Shown here piece by piece: positions 1-8,729 of a stretch of DNA of 64,000 bases. Source of the DNA: Tamaricihabitans halophyticus (GTDB lineage: Bacteria; Actinomycetota; Actinomycetes; Mycobacteriales; Pseudonocardiaceae). A model generated the notes under the pieces. It worked only from the letters and a program-made list of their open reading frames with translations, was not told the origin of the DNA and searched no databases. Within the stretch, counting starts at the first letter, position 1, and every line of letters starts with the position of its first letter. Where the stretch lies: positions 1 through 64,000 of the forward strand of contig NZ_SLXQ01000007.1 of assembly GCF_004340875.1 (NCBI RefSeq), given 5' to 3'. A program made the position numbers and the translations under genes.

Positions 1-206
1 GAGAGCCATACGACCGGCAGTACCCGATAAGCCACGCCCCATCGCTTCTGGGCGGTCAGGGCGATCAATCCCTGAACAAGATCAACCTTAGGGGTTCCCG
101 ATGAGTGCGTGCTAATCCGCAACGGTGTGCACGTTGCTGACACCAGTCATCTGACCAGCCAAAGCGGTCGCGCCGGGTAGACGGAGGTCGTTGAGGGCGT
201 GGCGGG

Positions 207-440
207 TCAGTCTTTGTTGAGCGAGCGCCGGATCTCCTCCAGCTTGTCTCGGCCAGCCTGCTCTCGCGCGGTGAACTTCTCCTCGAACTCGGCGGCTTCT
301 GGCTGCTCGCCGGCCAGCTCGGTGGAGCCGAGCGCGGTGGTGAACCGTGACTCGATCTGGTCGCGAACATAGTCAAAGCTTGGTACCCCGGACTCGGCGT
401 AGTCGCCATCCGGCGCCGGTGGCAGATTGTGGTCGGTCAT
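207..440 (-). CDS. Small hypothetical protein, 77 aa
   Basis: I do not recognise this protein. It is short, acidic and charged, with Asp/Glu/Lys/Arg-rich C-terminal helices ending in a lysine and aspartate. I chose the ATG at 440 because AAGGGA lies a few bases upstream; the frame stays open further upstream, where the composition looks non-coding. It lies 119 bases downstream of the flavoprotein gene on the same strand and may be co-transcribed with it. No signal peptide or membrane segment is visible. The function is unknown, and the gene is supported only by frame composition and a plausible ribosome binding site. Confidence 0.5.
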   Translation of the reverse strand: MTDHNLPPAPDGDYAESGVPSFDYVRDQIESRFTTALGSTELAGEQPEAAEFEEKFTAREQAGRDKLEEIRRSLNKD

Positions 441-559
441 GAAGATTCCCTTCGCCTGCTTCCCTGCCATTGTGCGCGCGATGTCCAGGCGGTGTCCCAT
501 GAGCGTGCCGAGGGCGGTGGTTTCCTGGGCGAAGTCAGCTGGAAGGCCTGCCTGAGCTG

Positions 560-1135
560 CTATTGCCGTGCTTGGCGGGTGGACACGATCGCGTCGATGA
601 TCCGACTCCAGGCAACGTCGTGCGACGGTATGGCACGCGGCTGGGGGAGCGGCCAGATGTCCTCGCCGATGAGTACCCGCACTCCGGCGCCGCGAAGTGT
701 CGCGACGTGGCCGGGCCAAGCCGGGTGCTGGGCATGTGCGGTATTGATCCGAGGGAAGACGACGATCGGCGGATCACCAGACCCGATCGCTTCGCTGACG
801 GATGTCAGTGCCTGGTTGTCCGCGATGCCGACGGCGAGCTTAGCGACTGTGTTCGCGCTGGCGGGTGCCACGGCGAAGCAGTCGATCGGTGGGTGCGGGC
901 TGACCTGGATTGGCAAGCGTGCCTGCGAGCGCACCGGGAGTCCGGTCGCCGCCTCGATTCTGGCGAGGTCACCAGACGCGCGTAACCAGGTCGCGGCGGT
1001 GGGCGTGAGGGTCACGGCCACTCGCCAACCTGATGCTTGAATCGGCTCGATCAAGCTGGGTAGAAGTTCGTCAAGGCCGTCGGTCGCCGAGCCGATAAGG
1101 CCGAGCACGGGTGTAGCTGGTTGTTTATCGCTCAC
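560..1135 (-). CDS. Flavoprotein (PPC decarboxylase/LanD-like fold)
   Basis: This 191-residue protein looks like a cytoplasmic member of the flavoprotein superfamily that includes phosphopantothenoylcysteine decarboxylase and lantibiotic decarboxylases. The N-terminal beta strand and loop (LGLIGSATDG, residues 11-20) fit an FMN-binding Rossmann-like fold. The conserved PASANT segment is at residues 91-96, followed by the usual helix (VAKLAVGIADN). The length is close to that of single-domain family members. It lacks the synthetase half of Dfp/CoaBC, so it is probably not the housekeeping CoA enzyme. The start is GTG at 1135. AGGAGG lies upstream at a rather long spacing, and inverted GTAC repeats cover the leader. 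The substrate cannot be told. Confidence 0.75.
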   Translation of the reverse strand: MSDKQPATPVLGLIGSATDGLDELLPSLIEPIQASGWRVAVTLTPTAATWLRASGDLARIEAATGLPVRSQARLPIQVSPHPPIDCFAVAPASANTVAKLAVGIADNQALTSVSEAIGSGDPPIVVFPRINTAHAQHPAWPGHVATLRGAGVRVLIGEDIWPLPQPRAIPSHDVAWSRIIDAIVSTRQARQ

Positions 1136-1171
1136 CGTACGGCACGGTACCTCCTGGTACGCCGCCGTACC
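1134..1171. promoter_or_regulatory. GTAC-type inverted repeats upstream of the flavoprotein
   Basis: Two dyads sit directly upstream of the GTG start at 1135. GGTAC-N6-GTACC spans 1156-1171, and ACCGT-N5-ACGGT spans 1134-1148. The AGGAGG ribosome binding site of the flavoprotein lies between them on the minus strand, so a bound repressor could block both transcription and translation initiation. The repeats are seen directly; the operator role is inferred, and no cognate regulator gene is adjacent. Confidence 0.4.
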
Positions 1172-1258
1172 TTACCCGTAGCGCAATCGAATACCACGCG
1201 GCGACGTGCGGTTTTGTCGTTTAGCTCAGTGACAATCGACAGCAAGCATCGACTGATT

Positions 1259-1279
1259 AAATATAGACTATCTATATTT
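1259..1279. repeat. Perfect AT-rich dyad in the VWA gene promoter region
   Basis: A 9-base arm (AAATATAGA) is repeated in inverse after a 3-base spacer (CTA). It lies in a stretch of about 80 bases that is markedly AT-rich compared with its surroundings. It is 120 bases upstream of the VWA gene. It could be an operator, part of a promoter or a site for a nucleoid-associated protein; the sequence alone does not decide. Confidence 0.45.
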
Positions 1280-1398
1280 GTGTTGAGATCCGGATATTCG
1301 AGTAAATACGATTCTTTTGCTTATCGAGGAACCCAGGCTTACGGGTATTCGTCAGAATCCTGGTCTCACGGATATCGGCGATACGAACGGTTGAATCA

Positions 1399-3264
1399 AT
1401 GTTCACGAATAGGGCCCAGCGTGGTCGCATGGCAAGCCTCACCGCCGTGACATCGATTGTCGGCATACTTGTCTTGGGCTTGTTCGCAGTGCCAAGTTAC
1501 GCCCAGGATGGGCGCGAGACGCAGGAGAAACTCGCGCCCGTCATGCTCGTCCTAGATGCCTCGGACTCGATGAACGGGGACGACCCGAGTGGCGGGAGCA
1601 AGCTGGATGCCGCCAAATCGGCACTCCGCAAGATGATTGACCAGCTGCCAGCCGAAGCGGAGGTCGGCCTCACCGTCTACGGGAGCGAGGCCGAAGTCTC
1701 GGATGAGCAAGCTTCTTGCGCCGACATCAAGACGGCCTTCGAGGTCGCACCGATGGACCGGGACGGAATGCGGTCCGCCGTGGACGATATCGACGCGCGT
1801 GGCTGGACACCGATCGGCGGCTCACTCGAGCACGCCGCGGCTGAGCTGCCCGACGAGGGACCCCGCTCCATCGTGTTGATCTCGGACGGAGCGGAAACCT
1901 GCGCGCCGCCCGAGGCGTGCGAAGCTGCCAAGAGTCTGGGCCATGCCGGGGTCGAGTTGAAGATGCACGCGGTTGGCTTTGATATCGACGAAGCCGGTCG
2001 TAATGAGCTGGAGTGTATTGCCGAAGCTGGCGACGGTGACTACGTGGATGCTCCGGATGCCGGCACACTTGAAGAGGAACTGCCGAAGATCGCCGAACGC
2101 GCGCTACGCGTCTACGAATCCGAAGGCATTCGGGTGCGGGGAACCGAGACCCTCAACAAGGCCCCGGAGCTGCGGCCGGGGCAGTACCTGGATCGGATCG
2201 GAACGGGCGCGGCCCGCTATTACCGCGTTGACGTGCCGGACGGGATGGGCGTCCACGCGGCGGCCACCCTGATTCGACCGGCTGATGAGGGGCAGGGTGG
2301 TACCGCCGCATCCTATGTGGACTTGAAGCTGATCAACCGGAACGACGACCAGTGCGACAGTGACCGGGTCGTGGACAGTGATATGAACTGGACGTCGCAC
2401 AACACGCCATCCGTCTACGCCGATATCTCGGAGGACGCGGACTGCTACACCGGAGAAGGGCGGTACTTCCTTCGTGTTGAGCGAGGCGACTCGGGCCGCG
2501 CGGAAGGTGAGCGGGACATCGAGATCCTAGTCGCCTTCGAGCCACCGGCGCGTGGGGAACAGACGTCCTCGACGGAGGAGGTGCCGTTCGCGGAGCCGAG
2601 CGGACAAGCTCAGGAAGCCGTCGGCGGTAGCTCATTCAACAAAGCCACCGAATTGACCGGTAGTGGCATCTACACTGACCGGATCGGGTATGGCGAGGCC
2701 GCGTTCTATCGAGTGCCCCTGGACTGGGGACAGGGGTTGTCCTATCAAGTGCATTTCGGTGACTCCGGAACTCAGGGCATCACCAATATGTTGACCAGGG
2801 TGTACAACCCGGTCCGTGCTAACGGGTATGACCTCGGCGCCACTGGTGCCTACGGAGGTAGGTCGACCGAACTCGGTCCGATCCAGACCGCGCCCGTCTA
2901 TCACGGAAACCGGGAGTCCGGCAGCATCGAGGCCGAAGTGGCGAGTCTCGCCGGCGACTACTACATCATGGTCCAGCTCGCGCATCCGCGCATGGATGAC
3001 ACCCCAATCGACATCGACTTCGAGCTCACCCTGAACATCACCGGGCAACCCTCGGATCCGCCGCAGTACGCGAAGGTGAAGGACTACCCGGCCGAGGTGA
3101 TGTATGACCTGGTCGCCAACACCGCCGCGGTACGCGTGGACGGCGTGACGACGACAAGTAGGCCAGCGCTGCTGGTTGGAATCGGCGCGGGAGTCGCCAT
3201 CCTGGGGCTCGGTGCGTTCGGCCTGCGGTTGTGGTTGCGTAGCAGGCGAAGCGGAGCGGCCTAG
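1399..3264 (+). CDS. Secreted, C-terminally anchored von Willebrand A domain protein
   Basis: The protein has 621 residues. A signal peptide covers about residues 1-35, with probable cleavage after SYA. A VWA domain runs from about residue 46 to 230. The metal-ion-dependent adhesion site is DASDS at residues 53-57, followed by a TPIGG loop and LISDGAE. After this come about 350 residues of Asp/Gly-rich beta-like sequence containing two related stretches that start near KAPELRPGQYLDRIG and KATELTGSGIYTDRIG, which suggests a duplicated domain. One transmembrane helix (about 591-612) and a basic tail (LRSRRSG) would anchor it with the bulk outside the cell. No strong ribosome binding site precedes ATG 1399; ATG 1429 (residue 11) is an alternative. 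It has no operon partner. A surface adhesion or sensing role is plausible, but the ligand is unknown. Confidence 0.82.
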   Translation: MFTNRAQRGRMASLTAVTSIVGILVLGLFAVPSYAQDGRETQEKLAPVMLVLDASDSMNGDDPSGGSKLDAAKSALRKMIDQLPAEAEVGLTVYGSEAEVSDEQASCADIKTAFEVAPMDRDGMRSAVDDIDARGWTPIGGSLEHAAAELPDEGPRSIVLISDGAETCAPPEACEAAKSLGHAGVELKMHAVGFDIDEAGRNELECIAEAGDGDYVDAPDAGTLEEELPKIAERALRVYESEGIRVRGTETLNKAPELRPGQYLDRIGTGAARYYRVDVPDGMGVHAAATLIRPADEGQGGTAASYVDLKLINRNDDQCDSDRVVDSDMNWTSHNTPSVYADISEDADCYTGEGRYFLRVERGDSGRAEGERDIEILVAFEPPARGEQTSSTEEVPFAEPSGQAQEAVGGSSFNKATELTGSGIYTDRIGYGEAAFYRVPLDWGQGLSYQVHFGDSGTQGITNMLTRVYNPVRANGYDLGATGAYGGRSTELGPIQTAPVYHGNRESGSIEAEVASLAGDYYIMVQLAHPRMDDTPIDIDFELTLNITGQPSDPPQYAKVKDYPAEVMYDLVANTAAVRVDGVTTTSRPALLVGIGAGVAILGLGAFGLRLWLRSRRSGAA

Positions 3265-3273
3265 CTGACGATG

Positions 3274-3300
3274 GCGAGCCTGCTGCCTGTCGAGGCTCGC
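3274..3300. terminator. Candidate bidirectional terminator hairpin
   Basis: A 7-bp stem (GCGAGCC/GGCTCGC) with a 13-base loop lies between the convergent VWA and thiolase genes. There is no T-run, as is common for high-GC actinomycete terminators. Confidence 0.4.
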
Positions 3301-3315
3301 GGCGAATCGGACGGC

Positions 3316-4530
3316 TCAGCCGTTGACCTTCTCGAAAACCGCCGCGAGCCCCTGGCCGCCGCCGATGCACATGGTTTCGAGGCCATAGCGCGCGTCCCGA
3401 CGCTGCATCTCCCGGGTCATGGTGGCCAGGATCCGGGCTCCGGTGGCGCCAACGGGGTGGCCGAGCGAGATACCCGAGCCGTGCACGTTGAGCCGGTCGA
3501 AATCGGTCGCGCCGAATCCCCACTCCCGAGTGCAGGCGAGTACCTGCGCGGCGAAGGCTTCATTCAGCTCGATCAGGTCGATATCGGATATCGTCAGGTT
3601 GGCCCTGGCCAGGGCGGTCGTCGTCGCCGAAACCGGACCGATCCCCATGATCTTCGGCGCGACGCCCGCGACACCCCAGGACACGAGGCGCGCCAGCGGG
3701 CGCAGGCCGAGCTCGGCGGCCCGGTCCGGGTGAGTGACGATGCACAGGGCCGCCGCGTCGTTCTGGCCACTGGCGTTGCCCGCCGTGACCGTCGCCGCGG
3801 AATCCTGCTTGCCCAGTATCGGGCGGAGTTTGCTGAGTGAGTCCATCGAACAGTCCGGGCGCGGATGTTCATCCGTATCGACGACGATGTCGCCCTTCTT
3901 GGTTTGGATTGTTACCGGGACGGTTTCCTCGGCGTAGACACCGGACTGCTGGGCGGCGACCGCCCGCTGGTGCGAGGCGACGGCGAGTTGGTCTTGTTCC
4001 TCCCGGCCGATGCCATAATCCCGGCGCAGATTCTCGGCCGTTTCCAGCATCCCGCCGGGCACCGGGTAGTGCTTGCCACCCGGTGTCGTTCGCCCTCGGG
4101 CGAGCGTGTCGTGCATCGTGACGCTGCCGCTCTTGCTTCCCCAACGCATGTCGGTGGTGTAGAAGATCGCGTTGCTCATGCTTTCCGCGCCGCCAGCGAT
4201 AATCACCTCGCTGGCGCCCGCCTGCACCTGTTGGGCGGCGAGTAGCACCGACTGCAAGCCGGAGCCACAGCGCCGGTCGAGCTGCATGCCGGGCACGGTG
4301 GTCGATAGGCCAGCGTCCAGGCCAACCACTCGACCGATCGCGGGGGCTTCGGCGCTTGGATAGCAGTGGCCGAGTACCACATCGTCCACCACATTCGGAT
4401 CGAGCCCGGTGCGCTGCAGCAAACCAGTCAATGCGATGGTGCCAAGTTCGGCCGCGGACAGGCTTTTCAAGGAACCACCGAACCCGCCGATCGGGGTACG
4501 TACCGGTTCACAGATCACGGCGTCACGCAT
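3316..4530 (-). CDS. Acetyl-CoA acetyltransferase / 3-ketoacyl-CoA thiolase
   Basis: This 404-residue thiolase has the complete catalytic set: the nucleophile Cys88 in DRRCGSG, His358 in SLGHPVGATGAR and Cys388 in MCIGGGQG. The family cleaves 3-ketoacyl-CoA with CoA, or condenses two acyl-CoAs in biosynthetic members. Its place as the last gene of the minus-strand run ACAD-ACAD-SDR-hydratase-thiolase argues for the degradative direction. The gap to the hydratase gene upstream is 12 bases, so they are surely co-transcribed. The length is normal and the ATG start opens the typical N-terminus (residues 2-15). Substrate chain length cannot be read from the sequence. Confidence 0.93.
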   Translation of the reverse strand: MRDAVICEPVRTPIGGFGGSLKSLSAAELGTIALTGLLQRTGLDPNVVDDVVLGHCYPSAEAPAIGRVVGLDAGLSTTVPGMQLDRRCGSGLQSVLLAAQQVQAGASEVIIAGGAESMSNAIFYTTDMRWGSKSGSVTMHDTLARGRTTPGGKHYPVPGGMLETAENLRRDYGIGREEQDQLAVASHQRAVAAQQSGVYAEETVPVTIQTKKGDIVVDTDEHPRPDCSMDSLSKLRPILGKQDSAATVTAGNASGQNDAAALCIVTHPDRAAELGLRPLARLVSWGVAGVAPKIMGIGPVSATTTALARANLTISDIDLIELNEAFAAQVLACTREWGFGATDFDRLNVHGSGISLGHPVGATGARILATMTREMQRRDARYGLETMCIGGGQGLAAVFEKVNG

Positions 4531-4542
4531 GACTGTTGCCTC

Positions 4543-5403
4543 CTACTCGATATCCATGGTCATGCTGGCGTGCGCCCCGGACGAACTACCGCCGGAACCG
4601 AACAACTCCAGCACAAGGCCGTCCGCGGTCCGTTCACCGTGCAGCTGGGCGGGCTCGCCACAGAACAACGGCGCCTTGCTCCGGTGCCGTACCCGGATCA
4701 CGCGTCCCGGGTGGTTCTCCAGTCGGGGCAGCTCAGCAAGGGCCAAGGTGATCAGTGGGCCGTGCACCACGAGCCCGGGATAGCCCTCCACGCCGGTCGC
4801 ATACGGCCAGTCGTAGTGAATGCGATGTGGGTTCGCCGTCGCGGCCGAAAACCGCATCAGCAACGTTGGGTCAGTAGCGAAATTCCACGTCCATTCCTGG
4901 ACGCGTCGAAGCGGCGTGGCGACCGGTTGCGGTGTGCCGGCGGCTCCGACCGTCCGTGGCGTTGTTCCGGACTCCCGATAGATCAGATCCTGACGTTCGT
5001 CAACGCAGAGCGAACCGTCCGCATCGAACAGTCGGGTTCGGACAACCACGACGACCAATGCGCCGGAACGACCGGACTTCTCCGTGACCGACTCGACGGT
5101 CGACTCGCGTCGAACGGTATCGCCAACCCGTAGCGGCCGGTGCAACGTGACATCGCCGCCAGCGAACATCCGACGGGGGAGGTCGACTGGAGGCAGGAAG
5201 GATCCTCGGGCAGAGTGCCCGTCCGAACCCAACGCGCTGGACGATGGCCAGCGGGCGAGCGCCAGCCAGTGCCACAGCGGTGGCAGTTCGTCACCAGGCC
5301 GCGGAGTCGCGCGGCCGTCGTCGAGCAGCGCAGCAAAGGTCGCGACCGGATAGGGATCGAGCAGCTCGGTATCGCTGACGGTCCGCGGTTGCCAGTTCCG
5401 CAT
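4543..5403 (-). CDS. Double hot-dog acyl-CoA hydratase (FAS1-like/HTD2, 3-methylfumaryl-CoA hydratase type)
   Basis: The 286 residues form two hot-dog halves. The N-terminal FAS1-like half is about residues 10-135 (RRMFAGGDVTLHRPLRVGDTV). The C-terminal MaoC-like half is about 150-275 and carries the hydratase signature NPHRIHYDWPYA followed by GLVVHGP. Members hydrate 2-enoyl-CoAs or branched/dicarboxyl enoyl-CoAs such as mesaconyl-C4-CoA. In this operon it would supply the hydration step, since no crotonase is present. Its ATG at 5403 lies 4 bases after the stop of the SDR upstream. The exact substrate is inferred only at class level, and a generic (R)-enoyl-CoA hydratase is the main alternative. 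Confidence 0.82.
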   Translation of the reverse strand: MRNWQPRTVSDTELLDPYPVATFAALLDDGRATPRPGDELPPLWHWLALARWPSSSALGSDGHSARGSFLPPVDLPRRMFAGGDVTLHRPLRVGDTVRRESTVESVTEKSGRSGALVVVVVRTRLFDADGSLCVDERQDLIYRESGTTPRTVGAAGTPQPVATPLRRVQEWTWNFATDPTLLMRFSAATANPHRIHYDWPYATGVEGYPGLVVHGPLITLALAELPRLENHPGRVIRVRHRSKAPLFCGEPAQLHGERTADGLVLELFGSGGSSSGAHASMTMDIE

Positions 5404-5407
5404 ACGG

Positions 5408-6163
5408 CTACATGAACCTTCCGCCGGTCACCTCGAGCACGGTACCGGTTTGATAGGACGACATGTCTGAGGCGAGAAACAGCGCCACGGAGGCAACTTC
5501 GGCCACCTCGCCGGCGCGCCCCATGGGAATTTCGGACATCTTCTGCTCCCATGCCCTCGCCGGCATCGCTTCGGTCATCGCCGAGCGAATCAAGCCAGGT
5601 TGGATCGCGTTGACCCGAACGCCATGATGGGCAAGCTCCTTGGCCGCCGCCTTGGTCAGCCCGATTATTCCCGCCTTGGCCGCCGAGTAGTTCGTCTGGC
5701 CAACCATCCCGACCTTGCCGGACAGCGACGAGATGTTCACGATCGCGCCACGTTTGCGTTCGCGCATGATCGACGCCGCCTTACGAGTGCCGTTCCAGCT
5801 ACCCTTCAGGTGAACGTCGATGACCTGGTCGAACTGTTCTTCGGTCATCGTGCGCATGGTCGCGTCCCTGGTGATCCCCGCGTTGTTGACCAGCACGTCG
5901 ACGGGGGAGAAGGCCTCAGCGGCAGCGGCGAGCAGCGCGTCAACATCGGCGCCGTCGGTGACGTCACAGCGGATCCCGCGGGCCCGCGCAGGGCCACCCA
6001 ACCGCTGTGCTGCCTGCTCCGCGGCGGCACCGTCCAGATCGCCGAGGACCACTCGAGCGCCCTCGGCCACGTACAGCTCCGCGATGGCGTAACCGATGCC
6101 CTGTGCACCTCCGGTGATCACCGCGGTCCGTTCGTTCAGCAAAGGTTGCCGTGTCGCTGACAT
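5408..6163 (-). CDS. SDR oxidoreductase, FabG-like 3-hydroxyacyl-CoA/ACP dehydrogenase
   Basis: This 251-residue classical short-chain dehydrogenase has the cofactor motif TGGAQGIG (residues 17-24), NNAG (93-96) and the catalytic set Ser146, Tyr159, Lys163 (YSAAK). GDLD at 41-44 ends the second strand. An acidic residue there usually favours NAD, which fits an oxidative role. In this operon it probably oxidises the 3-hydroxyacyl-CoA made by the hot-dog hydratase to the 3-keto form for the thiolase. It takes the place of the usual HAD-type 3-hydroxyacyl-CoA dehydrogenase. The start is ATG at 6163, 16 bases after the upstream acyl-CoA dehydrogenase stop. Confidence 0.88.
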   Translation of the reverse strand: MSATRQPLLNERTAVITGGAQGIGYAIAELYVAEGARVVLGDLDGAAAEQAAQRLGGPARARGIRCDVTDGADVDALLAAAAEAFSPVDVLVNNAGITRDATMRTMTEEQFDQVIDVHLKGSWNGTRKAASIMRERKRGAIVNISSLSGKVGMVGQTNYSAAKAGIIGLTKAAAKELAHHGVRVNAIQPGLIRSAMTEAMPARAWEQKMSEIPMGRAGEVAEVASVALFLASDMSSYQTGTVLEVTGGRFM

Positions 6164-6179
6164 ACTGACTCCGTTCCCG

Positions 6180-7328
6180 TTATATCCCGCTGCGGGCGAT
6201 GAGTTGCGCGGCGATCACATTGCGTTGGATCTCGTTGGTCCCTTCGCCCACGATCATCAGTGGTGCGTCCCGGAAGTACCGTTCGACGTCGTACTCCTTC
6301 GAGTAGCCGTAGCCCCCGTGCACTCGTAGCGCGTCGAGGGCAACCTGCATCGCCGATTCGGAGGCGAACAGTTTGGCCATCCCCGCTTCCATATCGGCGC
6401 GCTGGCCGGCGTCGAGCCGTTCCGCGGCGTCCAGGGTGAGCAATCGGGCAGCGTGCATCTTGGTGGCCATATCGGCCAACTGGTTGCCGACGGACTGGTG
6501 TTTCCAGATGGGCTTGCCAAAGGACTCGCGTTCCTGCGCGTAACGCACCGCGGCATCCAGTGCCGCCTGGCCAACGCCGAGCGCCCGCGCGGCCACCTGG
6601 ATCCGGCCGACTTCCAGGCCACGCATCATCTGTGCCCAACCCTGGTGTGGGGTGCCGCCGAGTAGCGCTTCGGCTGGTACCCGCCGCTGATCGAAGGCCA
6701 GTTCGCAGGCCTCGATTCCGCGGTAGCCGAGCTTCGGCAGCTTCTCCGAAATACTCAGTCCTTCGCCTGGCTCGACGAGCAGCACACTCATCCCTTGATG
6801 AGCCGGCTCCGCGGTGCGGTCGGTGCGGCACAGCAGGCCGATGAGATCCGAATGGGCCGCATTCGAGATCCAGGTCTTCGACCCGGTAATTGACCAACCG
6901 TCGCCATCGGGCGTGGCGTGCGTGCGCATGGCTTGGAGGTCGCTTCCACCGCTCGGTTCGGTGAGTGCCATCGTCGCGCGCACGGCGCCTGTGGCCATTG
7001 CTGGCAGGTACCGCTCCCGTTGTTCGGTGGTCCCGAAAACGCGGATCAGGTAGGTGATCACGGAGTGTCCGCCGATCGCGCCGGCCAGGCTCATCCAGCC
7101 GCGTGCCAGTTCCTCGGTGATCCTGGCGAAACAGGTCGTGCTGACGTCGACCCCACCATACTCAGCCGGCACGAGAAGCCCGAAGAATCCGAGCTTCTTC
7201 ATGTCGTCGATGAACTCGGCGGGATAGACATCGTCCTCTTCGAACTCGCGTACCCGCGGCCGCACCCGTTCGTCGACGAACTCCGAGACCAAGGTGACCA
7301 TCTGTTCCTCGTCCTCGGTGAGCTTCAC
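6180..7328 (-). CDS. Acyl-CoA dehydrogenase (first of two)
   Basis: A 382-residue FAD-dependent acyl-CoA dehydrogenase of standard length. Visible family motifs are the flavin-binding [12 protein letters not shown] region, the middle beta domain (GSKTWISNA), the [13 protein letters not shown] helix and the C-terminal GEGTNEIQR, whose Glu (about residue 362) is the expected catalytic base. It oxidises acyl-CoA to 2-enoyl-CoA and passes electrons to ETF. It sits between the second ACAD (63-base gap upstream) and the SDR. The pairing suggests two subunits of a heteromer, or two substrates in one pathway; the sequence does not decide. Confidence 0.92.
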   Translation of the reverse strand: MKLTEDEEQMVTLVSEFVDERVRPRVREFEEDDVYPAEFIDDMKKLGFFGLLVPAEYGGVDVSTTCFARITEELARGWMSLAGAIGGHSVITYLIRVFGTTEQRERYLPAMATGAVRATMALTEPSGGSDLQAMRTHATPDGDGWSITGSKTWISNAAHSDLIGLLCRTDRTAEPAHQGMSVLLVEPGEGLSISEKLPKLGYRGIEACELAFDQRRVPAEALLGGTPHQGWAQMMRGLEVGRIQVAARALGVGQAALDAAVRYAQERESFGKPIWKHQSVGNQLADMATKMHAARLLTLDAAERLDAGQRADMEAGMAKLFASESAMQVALDALRVHGGYGYSKEYDVERYFRDAPLMIVGEGTNEIQRNVIAAQLIARSGI

Positions 7329-7391
7329 TACCCGCTTCCTTTCGTCGATGGCCGGCGAACAGATGCCGCGTGCTGTCCTCGATGGCCAGTA

Positions 7392-8585
7392 CTAGCGGTT
7401 TCGCCGCGCTTCCCGCACCAGGGCGCCGCCGACGATCAGCCGCTGGATCTCGCTGGTTCCCTCGTACAACCGGAGCACACGAACGTCCCGATAGATCCGC
7501 TCAACCGGAACGTCGCGCATATAGCCGCTACCACCGTGGATCTGCACGGCGAGATCGGCGACCTTGCCGACCATCTCCGTGCAGTACAGCTTCGCCGCGG
7601 AAGGACCGATGCGCCGGTCTTCGCCCGTGACGTAACGCTGCGCGGTCTCCCGTACGAGCGCGCGGCCGGCGAGCACGCCAGCCTGCTGATCCGCGAGCAT
7701 CGCCTGCACGAGCTGGAAGTCGCCAATGGGGCGCCCTCCTTGCGTAGCCGATGCGGCATAGTTGACCGATTCGTCGAGCGCGCGCTGTGCCGCGCCCACC
7801 GCGAGCGCCGCGATATGCACTCGGCCCCGTGCCAGGGCGGTCATCGCTGCCGAGTATCCGGCTTCCTCCTGCTCGCCGACCAGCGCCGAGCTGGGTACGC
7901 GTACCCCGGAGAACGTCACCTCCGCGGTCCAGGCTCCTTCCTGGCCCATCTTCCTGTCCTTGGTGCCGACCTCGATGCCAGGCGCGTCTGCGGGTACCAG
8001 GAACACCGCGATACCAGTCCCGGACTCGTCGGCTGGCCGAGTGCGGGCGAAAACCACGAACAAGCCGGCGATGGGCGCATTGGTGATGAAGCATTTGCGA
8101 CCCTCGAGCACCCATTCATCGCCTTCACGTACTGCCGTAGTACGCAGTCCCGCCGGATTGGAGCCCGCTCCAGGCTCCGTCAATGCGAACGAAGCCACAA
8201 CCTCGCCGGAAGCGATTCGGGCAAGCCAGGCAGCCTTCTGCTCTTCGGTGCCGAAACCAACCAACACCTGGCCGGCGATTCCGTTGTTCGTGCCGAACAT
8301 CGAACGTAGCGCCAGCGACGTGTAGCCCAGCTCCATGGCCAGCTCGACGTCCTGGGCGAGATCAAGTCCAAGACCGCCCCATTCCTGGGGTATGGCGTAT
8401 CCGAACAAGCCCATCGCGGCGGCCTGCTCGCGTAGATCCGTAGGGACGGCGTCCGCGTCCATGATCTCCTGCTCGCGCGGTACGACCGTGCTGCGGACAA
8501 ACTCGCGAACAAGTTGACGCACGGAGTTGAAGTCGTCATTGCTCACCGTGGGTACGTATCCGCTGTTGGCCGTAAGCATCGCCAT
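7392..8585 (-). CDS. Acyl-CoA dehydrogenase (second), first gene of the minus-strand operon
   Basis: An acyl-CoA dehydrogenase of about 397 residues with FALTEPGAGSNPAG, GRKCFITNAP and the C-terminal LYEGTSEIQRLIVG, which carries the expected catalytic Glu near residue 375. The frame is open for another 141 codons upstream but runs across the GntR promoter with no family similarity. I therefore start at ATG 8585 (or ATG 8579). No Shine-Dalgarno sequence precedes either. A TAAAAT -10-like element 8 bases upstream suggests a leaderless transcript. A GATA-TTT-TATC dyad overlaps that element. It is divergent from the GntR gene, which is the likely regulator. Confidence 0.9.
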   Translation of the reverse strand: MAMLTANSGYVPTVSNDDFNSVRQLVREFVRSTVVPREQEIMDADAVPTDLREQAAAMGLFGYAIPQEWGGLGLDLAQDVELAMELGYTSLALRSMFGTNNGIAGQVLVGFGTEEQKAAWLARIASGEVVASFALTEPGAGSNPAGLRTTAVREGDEWVLEGRKCFITNAPIAGLFVVFARTRPADESGTGIAVFLVPADAPGIEVGTKDRKMGQEGAWTAEVTFSGVRVPSSALVGEQEEAGYSAAMTALARGRVHIAALAVGAAQRALDESVNYAASATQGGRPIGDFQLVQAMLADQQAGVLAGRALVRETAQRYVTGEDRRIGPSAAKLYCTEMVGKVADLAVQIHGGSGYMRDVPVERIYRDVRVLRLYEGTSEIQRLIVGGALVREARRNR

Positions 8586-8590
8586 AGGAG

Positions 8591-8601
8591 GATATTTTAT
8601 C
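8591..8601. promoter_or_regulatory. GATA-TTT-TATC dyad overlapping the ACAD promoter
   Basis: The perfect dyad GATATTTTATC lies directly before the ACAD start and overlaps a -10-like TAAAAT on the minus strand. A related dyad lies after the GntR gene at 9478-9492. The two sites bracket the regulator and are candidate GntR operators. Confidence 0.5.
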
Positions 8602-8729
8602 AGATCTATGTGATAGTGATCATGCGTTGCGACGTCAGTCACGCCTGGTCCGACGGATGCTGGTGGGCCAGCGACGTTAGTATCGAGAGCCTGAGCAGCA
8701 GGCGTGAGCACTGATCGGAGTGTGGGCAC

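Noticed and set aside
1-206. First 206 bases
   Set aside because: I see no gene, RNA or repeat here; the minus-strand frame 65-409 overlaps the better-supported small gene in another frame.
1121-1450. 109-codon plus-strand frame across the AT-rich region
   Set aside because: It overlaps dyads and the VWA start; its composition (many Tyr/Ser/Arg) looks non-coding.
6918-8309. 463-codon plus-strand frame
   Set aside because: It is antisense to two conserved acyl-CoA dehydrogenases and shows only a shadow composition.
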